Assembly: GCA_032622095.1 (NCBI GenBank)
Contig: CP136064.1
Coordinates: forward strand, 187,406,209 to 187,470,208
Direction of reading: 5' to 3'
DNA from: Siphonodentalium dalli
Lineage: Eukaryota > Mollusca > Scaphopoda > Gadilida > Siphonodentaliidae
DNA: 64,000 bases
The first letter of the stretch is position 1, and each line of letters starts with the position of its first letter. Of this stretch, positions 32,512 through 42,373 are shown piece by piece. The position numbers and the translations under genes were made by a program. The notes under the pieces were generated by a model. It was not told the DNA's origin, did not search any database, and saw only the letters and a program-made list of their open reading frames with translations.

Positions 32512-33297
32512 CGTGACTATCTGAAATTTAGCAAAATGGTCTTGGGATTAAAAACATCAACACCTTCTTATATGGTATATGGGGAGCTTGGGAGGTATCC
32601 AATGCATATTGATATCAACTTAAAAATAATGAAATTCTGGACTAAGCTTGTCACAAATTCAGAAAATCAGTTGAGTGGAAAAATTTATAAACTTGCCTTA
32701 TCCATGGCCGATGAAACATCATTTGCGTCCCCATGGTTTAAATCGATAAAACAAATTCTAAATGAAGCAGGCATGTCTTTTATTTGGAGCATCCAGAATC
32801 GCGGAATCGACGAGAAACGATTAATAAAGGATTTGAAAAATAAAATGAGGGATCAGTTCGTTCAGAACTGGCATTCATCGATGACATCATCTTGTAAAGG
32901 CAATACTTATAAATCTTTCAAACACGGTTTCTGTGAAGAATCATATATTTTTCACGGATCAGATACTAATATAGTTACTCTAGCTCGATTTAGAACAGCC
33001 AATCATGTTTTACCAATCGAAATTGGGCGCTGGAATAAAACACCGTTATCGGAGAGAACGTGCACTTTATGTGAAACAAATATTGTCGGTGACGAGTATC
33101 ACTTTATACTTGAGTGTCCCTCTCTATCCCAAGAACGGAAACTATACATAAAACATGCATATTGGAAGTATCCCAATCGTCGCAAACTGTCCATTCTTCT
33201 CTCAAACAGAAAGCCAAGTATTATACGCAACCTTTGCAGATTCATACACATTATACATAAAAGAGCGAGTTGCTCTCCTGGTTCATCTGAACCTTAA
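32512..33297 (+). pseudogene. LINE 1 ORF2, C-terminal part after the nested insertion
   Basis: From about 32512 the frame reads LKFSKMVLGLKTSTPSYMVY, matching the LINE 2 equivalent CKIIGYLKTSTPNYMVYGEF, and continues to a Cys/His motif CTLCETNIVGDEYHFILECP and a stop at 33297. It is the missing end of the ORF broken at 26724. The first eight residues of the open frame (from 32497) are not LINE 1. The 3' end lies near 33340, just before the Ngaro-like element. Confidence 0.8.
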
Positions 33298-33349
33298 AGT
33301 TATCACAACCATCGTCATTGCGACCTTGTTTGTTTGTTTATGTATTGCT

Positions 33350-33533
33350 ATTTATGAACCCGGCCCATTGGAGAACAAGTGAATTTAGAAACAATGGTTT
33401 CCGGATGGACTCTGTTTTAATTTATATGATATTAAATTTTTAAAAGATTTTTTCCCAACACAAACAGAGTCAAAAATTGTAAAATATAGAAATACAAAAG
33501 TTGAAAAACATAAAGGTGGACGACAAAACCGCC
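33350..33533 (-). repeat. Ngaro-like split repeat B2
   Basis: 184-bp direct repeat of 34118-34301, differing at one position (AAAACA versus AATACA near its inner end). It forms the outer 3' end of the element. Confidence 0.88.
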
Positions 33534-33765
33534 GCAAAGGAGATAGTGTGCGATACAAGCGCGACACCAACTCCTATCACAGAATGCAATGAACAAAAAT
33601 TGCCCCCAAAAAGGAAAAGTTGACATTATAAAATATGATAGATGCTGGTGAGGTGCAGGGTGTATATAGTGAGCGATGCAGGCGCGTCACCAACCCCCTG
33701 ATAAGTCCCTGGATCAACGGATGAGGGGAAAGGCAATATCGGAGGTTGGATGGGGAGGTGGTGGG

Positions 33766-34119
33766 TAATGAGAATAACGGGCTCTTTTCTGCTGCTGAAC
33801 GATGTTTTGGTGGAATTCTGTCAGCCTGATATTCGTAGAAAAGAGGCCGTATCCATACGCCTCTCTCGCTCCTCAAGTAATGTAGTCCGACGCGCAAAAT
33901 AGTTCCTTTTCAAAACGCGAAATCTAATGTGTTATAATTATCATACTGACGTTTTATTTCCTAAACTATTTGCTATCGTACTCAAGCAACTAAATTATGT
34001 TATGACCATTAATATAACTCGAAACTAAGAAACAAAAATTCCTATTCCATTACTGTTAAGAATAGATGTGACGGATTCATAAAAGACTAATGCCGGCGAT
34101 TTGCCCTCATTACTCGCAT
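33766..34119 (-). repeat. Ngaro-like split repeat A2
   Basis: 354-bp direct repeat of 40776-41129 with only two differences seen. It lies between B2 and B1 and abuts B1 directly. Confidence 0.9.
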
Positions 34120-34301
34120 TTATGAACCCGGCCCATTGGAGAACAAGTGAATTTAGAAACAATGGTTTCCGGATGGACTCTGTTTTAATTTATATGATAT
34201 TAAATTTTTAAAAGATTTTTTCCCAACACAAACAGAGTCAAAAATTGTAAAATATAGAAATACAAAAGTTGAAATACATAAAGGTGGACGACAAAACCGC
34301 C
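34118..34301 (-). repeat. Ngaro-like split repeat B1
   Basis: 184-bp direct repeat of 33350-33533, immediately next to A2; its inner side leads into the region downstream of the recombinase gene. Confidence 0.88.
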
Positions 34302-34806
34302 ACAGTTGAAGTGGATCAAACCTCTGCCTTTTGTTTATATTTGCTTTGATTTGATTCACTTAAACGCGGCCACCCAAGGAGCGAGACATGGAACTATAAG
34401 ATCAGAGAATACATGTACATCCGGGATATTGTGAATATTATGTGATTAAATATCAAAATTTGGACACAATGGCAAGGGTAATAATCTCCATTGAGCTGTT
34501 AATGCGATATGACTAAAATGATAAAAAGAAAAGATGAGGAAAACAAATGGGTGGGGTATCCGCCCCGACTGAGGTAGGTTGACCAGAGAGAAAAACCCCT
34601 AAACGTCGCAACGCCCATGCCCTGTCGATCGAAGGTGTAAGGGGTTTTCCTTTCAGCGGTCCTGATGATCATAACTGATGAAAGAAGACTGGGCAAACAA
34701 GCCAAACCAACGAAAGACAAATTGCTGCATCCCAATTGACGCCCATGCCAAGTCAGAGAAGCAGCGACCTCCCTTTCTGTTGGATTTAATGGGCATATTA
34801 ACTGCT

Positions 34807-35721
34807 TTACAAAGGTGTTTGCCGAATATATTTACGAAAGGCATCGGTTTTCAAGCGGCCGAGTTGCTGGATCTGAAGATCCGAAAAACCCATTTGTGCA
34901 GCTAGACTGGCCGCACCAATACGGAAAGAGTGCCCTTTGAACACAGTATTATCGACCTGACAAAAGGTGAGTGTGCGCTTTAGCGTTTTATCAAAATTGC
35001 GACGAAGTACCGGTCGAAGGTCGGATCGACAGAATAAAGGACCGGCTGTCAAAGGACGAAGTGCCAAGTAATTCCGCAATGTGACAACCGGACAAAATAC
35101 TGCATTAGGCTGAACCCGAATTTGAATTGAATGAGGTGCCCCTCGTATATTGTGCTTGAAATGGCGGAAAATTATGGTTGCCAATTGAGTTGAAATTGAG
35201 CAGTCATGTACTTGAACTACTGAGGAGGCCTCCTTGAATGTGCTGGGGCAAAATTCCCCAACGCGTGCAAGTGCGTAAAATGCTGATGTACACAGAGCTG
35301 CTGTTAAGGCACGATCGTAAGAGTTATCGGTGGTGTAACGCAATGCCGCGATAAGTTGGTGAAGTAGGGGCAAAGTAATAGGTAACCGAATATCCATGAC
35401 CGGGCAAAGCCTTTTGGTAGCAGATATGATTTTCTTTATCAAAAATAAATGGGTGTTGTCAGGGAGCATGTTAATTTTGTGCCAGTATGAAAGTGCTGTA
35501 AGGGTGGAAACAATTGAGGTTGGAGCAAATTGCTTCGTAAACAAATAAGCCACAAAAATACACAAGGTATCCAATGGTATTGGCCATTGTTGGTTGATAT
35601 TGAGAGCTGAACAGAAAGTGACATATTTGTCCCGAGCAAGCTCATATTGGCGAAGTGAATTTTTGGAAAGTGATTGTCCAATCAGCATGTTTGTGGTCGT
35701 AACCAGGTGTGAAGCGAGCAA
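34807..35721 (-). CDS. Tyrosine recombinase of the Ngaro-like element (304 aa)
   Basis: Integrates the circular DNA intermediate. The N-terminal core-binding half (about 15-110) is followed by the catalytic half. Visible catalytic residues are Arg in ALARVGEF (about 161), His264 and Arg267 in GHSFRIGA, and Tyr298 in RKYIRQ as the nucleophile, with Lys291 in GRLK nearby. Length is typical of retrotransposon tyrosine recombinases. The ORF overlaps the end of the RT ORF by 40 nt in another frame, so it is expressed from the same transcript. No lesion seen. Confidence 0.88.
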   Translation of the reverse strand: MLASHLVTTTNMLIGQSLSKNSLRQYELARDKYVTFCSALNINQQWPIPLDTLCIFVAYLFTKQFAPTSIVSTLTALSYWHKINMLPDNTHLFLIKKIISATKRLCPVMDIRLPITLPLLHQLIAALRYTTDNSYDRALTAALCTSAFYALARVGEFCPSTFKEASSVVQVHDCSISTQLATIIFRHFKHNIRGAPHSIQIRVQPNAVFCPVVTLRNYLALRPLTAGPLFCRSDLRPVLRRNFDKTLKRTLTFCQVDNTVFKGHSFRIGAASLAAQMGFSDLQIQQLGRLKTDAFRKYIRQTPL

Positions 35722-37562
35722 TCTGGCGGGATGATTTCTTGGTGCTTGGGACCAGGCTTCGCTTGTTTCAGGAACTGGGATACCTGCGAACGGGATAGGA
35801 GATCGCTTAACACATTGTGGATACCGGGGAGGTGTTTAGCTTTGAAAAGAATGTTGTTTAATAAACATGATAACACAAGCTGGCGCAATAAAGCCAATAG
35901 ATGCTTATCTTTAGATGTTTGTGAATTAATGACTGATACTACGGCTGAATTATCAGAATAGAATAAAACACAATGGTTCTTCATCAAATGCCCCCAAATG
36001 TTTACTGCAAGAACTATGGGATACAGCTCCATGACGGCGATGTTATACTGTTTTTCATCTGGATGCCAAATACCATGAAAATATCGATTATGAAAAATTG
36101 CCCCAAAGCCAATTGTACTAGCTGCATCTGTGTGCAATACCAATTTGGCGCTGGTGAGCCAATGACGGTCCAGAAACAGTGTCTTCCCATTAAAGTTGTG
36201 AAGAAACTGTTGCCAGATGTGAAGATCCTGTTTAGCTTGCCGGTTCAGTTTAATATGATGGTTAGGTTTAGTTACTCCGATTGTTAAGTTGATTAATCTA
36301 CGCAGGAAAACTCTGCCTGGGAGAACTACTGAACATGTAAAGTTTAACAGACCAATCAAAGACTGCAGCTCTTTGAGAAGAACCCGATTACGCTGTAAGA
36401 AAGTAGATATTAATTGTTGACATTTTAAAAGTTTGTCGGCCGGTAGGCGAGCCATCATCTGATCGGTATCAAGCTCAATGCCAAGAAAACTGAGACAGGT
36501 CGATGGACCACATGTCTTGTCTGGTGCAATCGGGACCCCTAGCTTTTCACAGAGTGTTAAGAAAGCCTGTAAATAGGTTGTGGCAAGCTCTTTTGTAGGA
36601 CAAATCCAATAGAAATCGTCCAGATAGTGGGTGACCGAGCGCATACCAAGATGAGACGAAGCCATCCAATCGAGGGCCGTACTAAACTCTTCAAAAAGAA
36701 AGCAACTGCTGGAAGCCCCCATAACGAGGGCCTTGTCATAATAATAATGCTTGTCTACTTTAAAACCCAGTAAATGGTAGTCCTTAGGGGAAAGTGGCAG
36801 AATACGGAACGCATGAGCCAAGTCACAAGTAACCATGTACGAATGACGAGGAAGTTGTTGCATGAATGAAATAGCAGTTTGTACTGAGGAGTATTGAACG
36901 GTTTTCCAATCTGGCCTAATATGGTCATTGACAGAATTACCAGCCGGATATGATAAATGCTGGATCATGCGAAATTGTCCAAGAGACTTTTTCGGCACTA
37001 GTCCAATCGGAGAAATAACAAAATTAGGTAACGGTTTGTGAAGTAAAGGACCTGCAATACGCCCAGCTTGAAGTTCCACGCTAATTTTTTCCATTAATAT
37101 TGATTTAAACTCAGTAGCCGTTTTCAAGTTGGGTGAATCCAAAAGTGGAGGTGTTGTTTGACAACCCAATCGAAAGCCTTCAGAAAACCCTTGAACTAAA
37201 AACGCACGTTTAGTCGCATCGTATCCCTGTAAAAGCCTATTTAAAATTAGGGCCTTTACGGGTGTTGGCAGGCTGCTGACCTGCAGATGGTTTTGACCCG
37301 GGGTTGGGTTTGTTGTTGGCGGCACGGGTACGCGGTGAGCGGGCAGCACAGGATATGGCTTTGTGTGCACGAACACATTTGAAGCATTGATGTGAAAACC
37401 CACAACTTCCGTTGCAAAATAGACCGCGGTGGAAATTTCGGCAGTACGAAACGGGCACATACAACGCGGTCTTTGGAAATGTCTGCATGCCCGATCCCGA
37501 TTGAAAATGATCCCGGAACGGAGCAGATTGCTGACGAGGAGGACGTTGTGTCGGTAAAGCAC
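35682..37562 (-). CDS. Reverse transcriptase / RNase H of the Ngaro-like element (626 aa)
   Basis: The RT domain (about 150-400) has VTCDLAHAFRILPL (first catalytic Asp), ALVMGASSSCFLFEEF and the active-site box YLDDFYW (about 311-317). RNase H (about 455-610) has HTDAAST, VMELYP and FYSDNSAVV plus a late Asp (HNVLSDLLSR), giving the D-E-D-D set. The first about 100 residues overlap gag in another frame, so the real start or frameshift site is inside 37237-37562. It copies element RNA and removes the RNA strand. Intact. Confidence 0.88.
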   Translation of the reverse strand: MLYRHNVLLVSNLLRSGIIFNRDRACRHFQRPRCMCPFRTAEISTAVYFATEVVGFHINASNVFVHTKPYPVLPAHRVPVPPTTNPTPGQNHLQVSSLPTPVKALILNRLLQGYDATKRAFLVQGFSEGFRLGCQTTPPLLDSPNLKTATEFKSILMEKISVELQAGRIAGPLLHKPLPNFVISPIGLVPKKSLGQFRMIQHLSYPAGNSVNDHIRPDWKTVQYSSVQTAISFMQQLPRHSYMVTCDLAHAFRILPLSPKDYHLLGFKVDKHYYYDKALVMGASSSCFLFEEFSTALDWMASSHLGMRSVTHYLDDFYWICPTKELATTYLQAFLTLCEKLGVPIAPDKTCGPSTCLSFLGIELDTDQMMARLPADKLLKCQQLISTFLQRNRVLLKELQSLIGLLNFTCSVVLPGRVFLRRLINLTIGVTKPNHHIKLNRQAKQDLHIWQQFLHNFNGKTLFLDRHWLTSAKLVLHTDAASTIGFGAIFHNRYFHGIWHPDEKQYNIAVMELYPIVLAVNIWGHLMKNHCVLFYSDNSAVVSVINSQTSKDKHLLALLRQLVLSCLLNNILFKAKHLPGIHNVLSDLLSRSQVSQFLKQAKPGPKHQEIIPPDCSLHTWLRPQTC

Positions 37563-38874
37563 GCTCGTGCAGATCCCAGTTGGTGTTTTGCCAAGGCAAG
37601 TCTAAGGTAGTGGCTCTAAGAGCGCGGAATTCACGGTCATATAGTAACCAGTCATACCCCCTTTCAGCCATCCTCTGAATTCTTTCATAATAAGTCAAAA
37701 GATTCTCTGTGGCATCCTTATCCCGCTGACAAAAAATGGCTATAAAAATTCTAAATGCTTTTTGCCACTGATATAATGTGGTAATTTTGCGGGGTGGCTT
37801 GGGGACATACACCACGGGATGAGGTTGACCCTGTATATTTTCCCATGACAGACCAGATGGGTCACAAGTCGGCTCATCTGCTTGGTTGCTGGGGAGAAGT
37901 ATGGCCAAATTGATGGGCTCATTAGCCCAAATTTGTGTTTTTACTTTTAAGGGCACATGTGAGGTGATCAAAAATGGCACTGTGGTGGCCGTATGGAGGG
38001 CTGATGATGTATTAGCTGTGCCAACTACAGCGGGTGTTGACATATGAGGGATGAGAGGGACAACCGGACTTTGATTAATATCAACCCTTGGCCCCTGGCT
38101 ACTGTTGTTGTCAACATGTAGGAAAGATGAGATGACCCGCTGAAGTTCTGATTGAAAACTTGTAATATCCCTGACAGTATTACCTGCCCCCTGCATGACT
38201 GTGGTGATTGCCGAGGCAACCTGTGATGGCAAATTGTCACGTGAAATGTCATGATTGTCCGATAGTTCATTATGTGAGGCGGCAACAGCACCGGTAACTT
38301 CATGAGAGTTCGACACAGGTTGAACGTCACTGGTCGACGGAATGTTCGTATGGCCAGATGGATCCGTGTACGTGTTGAAGGTCCATGGGACGGTCGGGTT
38401 GGAAACTGTCCAGGACGGCCGGATGGTTGATGTAGCTGGAGTGTTGATATTATAAGACACTGGAATGTTCGGCACTGAAAATCTTGGCATATGCATGCGA
38501 GAAGTGTTTGTGGTTGCTGGTGAGCTGTACACCGACGCAGAAGCCTGAACTGATGAATATGCCGGAATATGAGAATTAGTCGGTGCCAGAACTGTCGGGT
38601 TTGATATACTAGTAGGCACCGACATTGAATGAGAACAGGAAAGGTCCCAGACCGGTACTTGTACCAGTAAAGAATGTGCGTTGTGTGCCGGTGATTGGAT
38701 ATCAAGCTGTGGTCTAATATCATTCCCAGTGTATGGAAGGGATAAGTCCAGTGGCGCCGTCCTGGAAGAATCATCTGCCGTGGAATTTACTCTATCTGTT
38801 GCCACACGACGCCCCTTCTTCTGTACAATTCTGCGCTTCTTTGGAGGCATGGTAGGCTGCTTCTTTGGAGGCAT
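37237..38874 (-). CDS. Gag-like protein of the Ngaro-like element (546 aa)
   Basis: I place the start at the Met of MPPKKQPTMPPKKRR rather than 110 codons upstream, because TTTCTTTCCACAG, a good splice acceptor, ends six bases before this ATG and the upstream extension looks non-coding. The basic N-terminus resembles a nuclear localisation signal. The middle is Ser/Thr/Pro-rich and low in complexity. The C-terminal part has a folded region (LYQWQKAFRIFIAIFCQRD) and a Cys/His cluster (CRNFHRGLFCNGSCGFSHQC then CVRAHKAISC) as in DIRS-type Gag proteins, likely binding element RNA. It overlaps the RT ORF at 37237-37562. Confidence 0.75.
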   Translation of the reverse strand: MPPKKQPTMPPKKRRIVQKKGRRVATDRVNSTADDSSRTAPLDLSLPYTGNDIRPQLDIQSPAHNAHSLLVQVPVWDLSCSHSMSVPTSISNPTVLAPTNSHIPAYSSVQASASVYSSPATTNTSRMHMPRFSVPNIPVSYNINTPATSTIRPSWTVSNPTVPWTFNTYTDPSGHTNIPSTSDVQPVSNSHEVTGAVAASHNELSDNHDISRDNLPSQVASAITTVMQGAGNTVRDITSFQSELQRVISSFLHVDNNSSQGPRVDINQSPVVPLIPHMSTPAVVGTANTSSALHTATTVPFLITSHVPLKVKTQIWANEPINLAILLPSNQADEPTCDPSGLSWENIQGQPHPVVYVPKPPRKITTLYQWQKAFRIFIAIFCQRDKDATENLLTYYERIQRMAERGYDWLLYDREFRALRATTLDLPWQNTNWDLHERALPTQRPPRQQSAPFRDHFQSGSGMQTFPKTALYVPVSYCRNFHRGLFCNGSCGFSHQCFKCVRAHKAISCAARSPRTRAANNKPNPGSKPSAGQQPANTRKGPNFK

Positions 38875-39389
38875 GGTAGGCTGTGGAAAGAAAATTAACC
38901 ACAGCAGAAGCAGGTCAATACATGAGAACAGAGAGCCCTGATTTACAATATATTGTGTGAAGATAGTCAAACATTTGGTGTAATAAGATGGAATAGGTCG
39001 GCATGAAATTATAGTAAAGATTAAACCACCATGAATTCCTGGTATAATTGCTGGTGCCACAGCCAGTACATATATATTGAATATTGAGTAGAACATGCCA
39101 GGATCATGGCATGAAGTTGATGGGGGGGGGTGTGGTGAAATAATAGTTGAAACTAAACCCGCATACATCCCTGAGTGTGTAAACAGGCCTAACCAAATAA
39201 ACAAGCCAAGCCTGATGTGCCTGTATACCCTCAGGCGCCAAATAATAATGTCAGCATGATTAAGAAGTTGTGGAGAAAATTCCCAACGATCACTATTATT
39301 TGAATTGAGACATAGAGTGAAAGTACCATCACTATTATAATTTCAGCGTAAATCCCCACTCATCACTATTATTAGGCGAACACAATTAT

Positions 39390-39673
39390 TAGGTACCTGA
39401 GAGTACACCCCAGGGATGCGTAAACAGGCAATGTCATGCAAAAATAAAGTCTGCCCGCATACACCACGTGGGTGCGTAAACAGGCGGTTAAATGTAAATA
39501 AAATAATCAAATGTGCCCGCATACACCGATGGGTGCGTAAACAGACGTTGACTGAAAAGCACGATAAAATTGTGTACCCGCATACACCATTGGTGCGTAA
39601 ACAGGTGTGAAAATGGAAACAGTAAAGCAAATTATAGGCTGCCCGCGTGCCCCTGGCAGGGACGTAAACAGGC
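39390..39673 (-). repeat. Tandem short hairpins in the Ngaro-like leader
   Basis: Five copies, about 60-65 bp apart, of a degenerate motif like GCCCGCATACACC then 4-6 bases then GGTGCGTAAACAGGC, with a further copy near 39160-39190. The two halves are partly complementary and could form small stems. They lie between the SGNH ORF and gag, in a region otherwise without ORFs (39205-39989). Confidence 0.65.
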
Positions 39674-39989
39674 TATGACTACAAGGTGTGGAGCCTTAGG
39701 GGAGAAATAACTACAGATTGAGAATCAAACCATGGCACTGTAAGTGGTAATTATATTTGTATGTTACGGGAGAAAGAGAACAAGCCCCGATGATAACGAT
39801 TTCCGAAATAACTCTAACATTGTGTGATTAGTCAAGACAAGGCAAAGATCGTGATCCTTGTTTATATGGTCCTATGAATATGATTCGATGTAATATCAGC
39901 CAGTGCAAAAGGCATAAAATTGAAAAATGTCTGTAGCCTGGCACAGTTAAGCCGGTCAGCAAAAGGTTGTGTGGCTGAAAAAAGTGCCA

Positions 39990-40730
39990 TTAATACCAGG
40001 TTACCCTGTTCAATGCAAATAAAATAGCTCCCCTAAGGCTCTTGGCATATAAATGTTCCCCAAGAGGGTTAAAACGAATGCCATCATAGAAGAAGGCCTT
40101 TGCTTTTGGCTGTAACCGGCCATGATGCCAGGTGTGCACCAAACTAGACCTGTCAGGGAGCACAACCGAGTTATATTGGTTCAGCATATCCACATGTTTA
40201 TCATAGATGGCAGGTTCCTTTCCTCCATGGATCCGAACTCGATAAAAAGCTTGGCAAGCCATAACCATCCTGACAGATTTGCATTTCAGAACTTCACCAA
40301 TAAAATCATCGGTGATACTCCCGACAGACTGAGGTAATTTGGTGCACAAGTCGTTCCCACCGATCTGTAATATGATTATGTGGGGCCGAAATTTTCGGAG
40401 GCGGTTAAGATAGGCCGAAACGTCCGCCAACGTATTGCCACCTTTGGCAAAAAACTGAATATCTAGAGGCCGGCCATTATGCGTTTTTAACTTGAATGCA
40501 TTGGCATAATTATACAAGCGATCACCGGGAACGACCCTGTGTCCAAGCTGACGAGCGTACCTGCGTCGGAGGAAACGACCAAGATGCACAACAAAGGAAT
40601 GGCCAATCACAGCCACTCGTGTGTGAAAACGACGCTGAGTCATTGTTCCAACTTTCAAAGTTTTTAGTTTTTTGTAACTTGAAATGAGCAGCGTAGGAAT
40701 ACCGTAAACAGTGTAAATAAATTCCGACAA
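39990..40730 (-). CDS. SGNH hydrolase-like ORF of the Ngaro-like element (246 aa)
   Basis: SGNH/GDSL-like fold: block I VIGHSFV (Ser45 in the nucleophile position), FFAKGGNTL (Gly block), and ILQIGGNDLC (Asn block). The usual block V DxxH appears as YDGIRFNPLG, with Arg where the catalytic His is expected, so activity is doubtful unless another His serves. Start could be Met1 or Met30 (just before TQRRFHTRVAV). It is the first ORF after the A1 repeat. Such hydrolase domains are known in some retroelements, but their role is unclear. Confidence 0.8.
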   Translation of the reverse strand: MSEFIYTVYGIPTLLISSYKKLKTLKVGTMTQRRFHTRVAVIGHSFVVHLGRFLRRRYARQLGHRVVPGDRLYNYANAFKLKTHNGRPLDIQFFAKGGNTLADVSAYLNRLRKFRPHIIILQIGGNDLCTKLPQSVGSITDDFIGEVLKCKSVRMVMACQAFYRVRIHGGKEPAIYDKHVDMLNQYNSVVLPDRSSLVHTWHHGRLQPKAKAFFYDGIRFNPLGEHLYAKSLRGAILFALNRVTWY

Positions 40731-40775
40731 ATGTTAATAATAAGTAAATTAAAAAGTCAGATTACCTGTTGTGTT

Positions 40776-41129
40776 TAATGAGAATAACGGGCTCTTTTCT
40801 GCTGCTGAACGATGTTTTGGTGGAATTCTGTCAGCCTGATATTCGCAGAAAAGAGGCCGTATCCATACGCCTCTCTCGCTCCTCAAGTAATGTAGTCCGA
40901 CGCGCAAAATAGTTCCTTTTCAAAACGCGAAATCTAATGTGTTATAATTATCATACTGACGTTTTATTTCCTAAACTATTTGCTATCGTACTCAAGCAAC
41001 TAAATTATGTTATGACCATTAATATAACTCGAAACTAAGAAACAAACATTCCTATTCCATTACTGTTAAGAATAGATGTGACGGATTCATAAAAGACTAA
41101 TGCCGGCGATTTGCCCTCATTACTCGCAT
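40776..41129 (-). repeat. Ngaro-like split repeat A1
   Basis: 354-bp terminal repeat at the 5' end of the element, direct copy of 33766-34119. It should carry the promoter. It contains a small inverted motif (GAGGCCGTATCCATACGCCTC). Confidence 0.9.
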
Positions 41130-41692
41130 ATGTATTACCATGTATGTTCTTAATACCATGTACTATGGTGAAAGAATTAAATGATACTGTCTCCTAAATC
41201 ACCGTGTAAATAAAATGCATAGCAATACAATATAGTTAACAGTGGGTAGCTAAATTCTCCGCCCAATGCCACGAAATAGTATGTCACATATAGTAACAAC
41301 ACGCATGCCACTAACACTGTATACGTAAGAAATGAACGGCGGTTTCAATGTGGTCGTGGGATTTTGACGGCGAGAAAAATTCAGCAAACTGCATGGATGA
41401 ACCCCGAGTGCTGATTTTGCTGATTTTGTTTATCGTGGTTCAATCCGTCGTTTATAACTGATATGTATATACTTAAATGCATTACGGATTGGGATTGTTT
41501 ATATATATCAGATTTATGGAGACAGGGACTCAGTATATGAGTGTTCATTACTTCAAATGTCCTTGCTTCGGTGATCGAGAGTGAACAAATTAAAGGTTAT
41601 ATGTTTTACTATGTATACAGGAAAACAATAACGGTGTAATGCAAATAACAATTGTATGTACATATACATACATGTATGAAATCTTCCTCCAG

Positions 41693-41836
41693 AATTCAAA
41701 GATGCATTCAACTTGTTCGACTCCGATGGTAATGGGACCATCTCAAACAAGGAACTGGGAACGGTCATGAGATCCCTAGGGCAAAACCCTACGCAAGCAG
41801 AACTACAAGAAATGGTGAATGATTTTGATACCGAAG
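41693..41836 (+). CDS. Calmodulin-like gene B, exon 3 (EF-hand 1)
   Basis: A 144-nt exon after a TTCCTCCAG acceptor, ending at a GTATGT donor. It encodes [20 protein letters not shown] and onward, with EF-hand 1 loop [12 protein letters not shown] followed by the very calmodulin-like helix [20 protein letters not shown] and the start of EF-hand 2 (DTEG). Size and phase equal exon 3 of gene A. The EF-hand 2 loop, completed by the next exon, reads [12 protein letters not shown], with Gln at position 12 where calmodulin has the bidentate Glu, so this site probably binds calcium weakly. Confidence 0.92.
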
Positions 41837-42227
41837 GTATGTAACAGAATATATACGCGCGTGCAAGTCTAAACAAAAGTAATTGTTTTTTTTTATATAT
41901 TTATTTTCACATGCAGCATACATATATAGTTTATTACTCATAAATTGGGGCACGTTTTCAATAACGTAAAGCCAGAATTGCATTCTTATTATATTTACCA
42001 CAGAATGTCTCTGTCCAGAAGAACTGTATACAATGAAAGCAAATTAAAATATTATCATCATGTTGGGTATATAGTACACAAGTATGAAATAAGATACATT
42101 TCAACAGTCCACTTTTTAAGTCAAAAGTTGAAGTACATCTGGGCAGACATTAAAAACAAACTGATGGCAATTGAAGCAACCACGTGCGCTATACATTTCA
42201 TTGTATGGTATATAGAGATTATCACTA

Positions 42228-42373
42228 CAGTGAAGTGATCTGAGTCTCCATATCACGCCAAGTTGAGAACTGAGGTGAGATCCCGAATCAGACGAGCTGC
42301 CACAGGCTGCGAGTCTGATCCGGATCTCACCTTCTCAACGAGATGTGATTCTGATACTCAGATAACTTCACTG
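42228..42373. mobile_element. 146-bp hairpin MITE with TA duplication
   Basis: Near-palindromic element beginning CAGTGAAGTGATCTGAGT and ending ACTCAGATAACTTCACTG, flanked by TA on both sides. This is mariner/Tc1-like. It is in the intron of gene B between exons 3 and 4. Confidence 0.75.

Larger units (their letters stand above)
33350..41129 (-). mobile_element. Complete Ngaro/PAT-like tyrosine-recombinase retrotransposon
   Basis: On the minus strand the order is A1 repeat (41129-40776), SGNH hydrolase ORF, tandem hairpins, gag, RT/RNase H, tyrosine recombinase, then B1 (34301-34118), A2 (34119-33766) and B2 (33533-33350). This A1...B1-A2-B2 arrangement of split direct repeats is diagnostic of the PAT/Ngaro branch of DIRS elements, which integrate through a circular intermediate using a tyrosine recombinase and make no target duplication. 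A copies differ at 2 of 354 positions and B copies at 1 of 184, and all ORFs are open, so the copy is young and possibly competent. Confidence 0.88.

Noticed and set aside
26715-32515. Target-site duplication of LINE 2 (TATCATTGAG versus TTATCACGTGA)
   Set aside because: The match is partial and short, so I do not claim a duplication; the insertion is supported by the interrupted reading frame instead.
33577-33897. 106-codon ORF within the Ngaro-like A2/B2 region
   Set aside because: It runs through the terminal repeat and adjoining non-coding DNA; no match to element proteins.
38875-39204. 110-codon N-terminal extension of gag
   Set aside because: Hydrophobic and compositionally unlike the rest, with a splice acceptor just before the MPPKK start; more likely intron or leader.
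41553-41876. Minus-strand ORF opposite gene B exon 3 (and 44503-44718 opposite exon 4, 4635-4847 opposite gene A exon 3)
   Set aside because: Antisense shadows of EF-hand exons.
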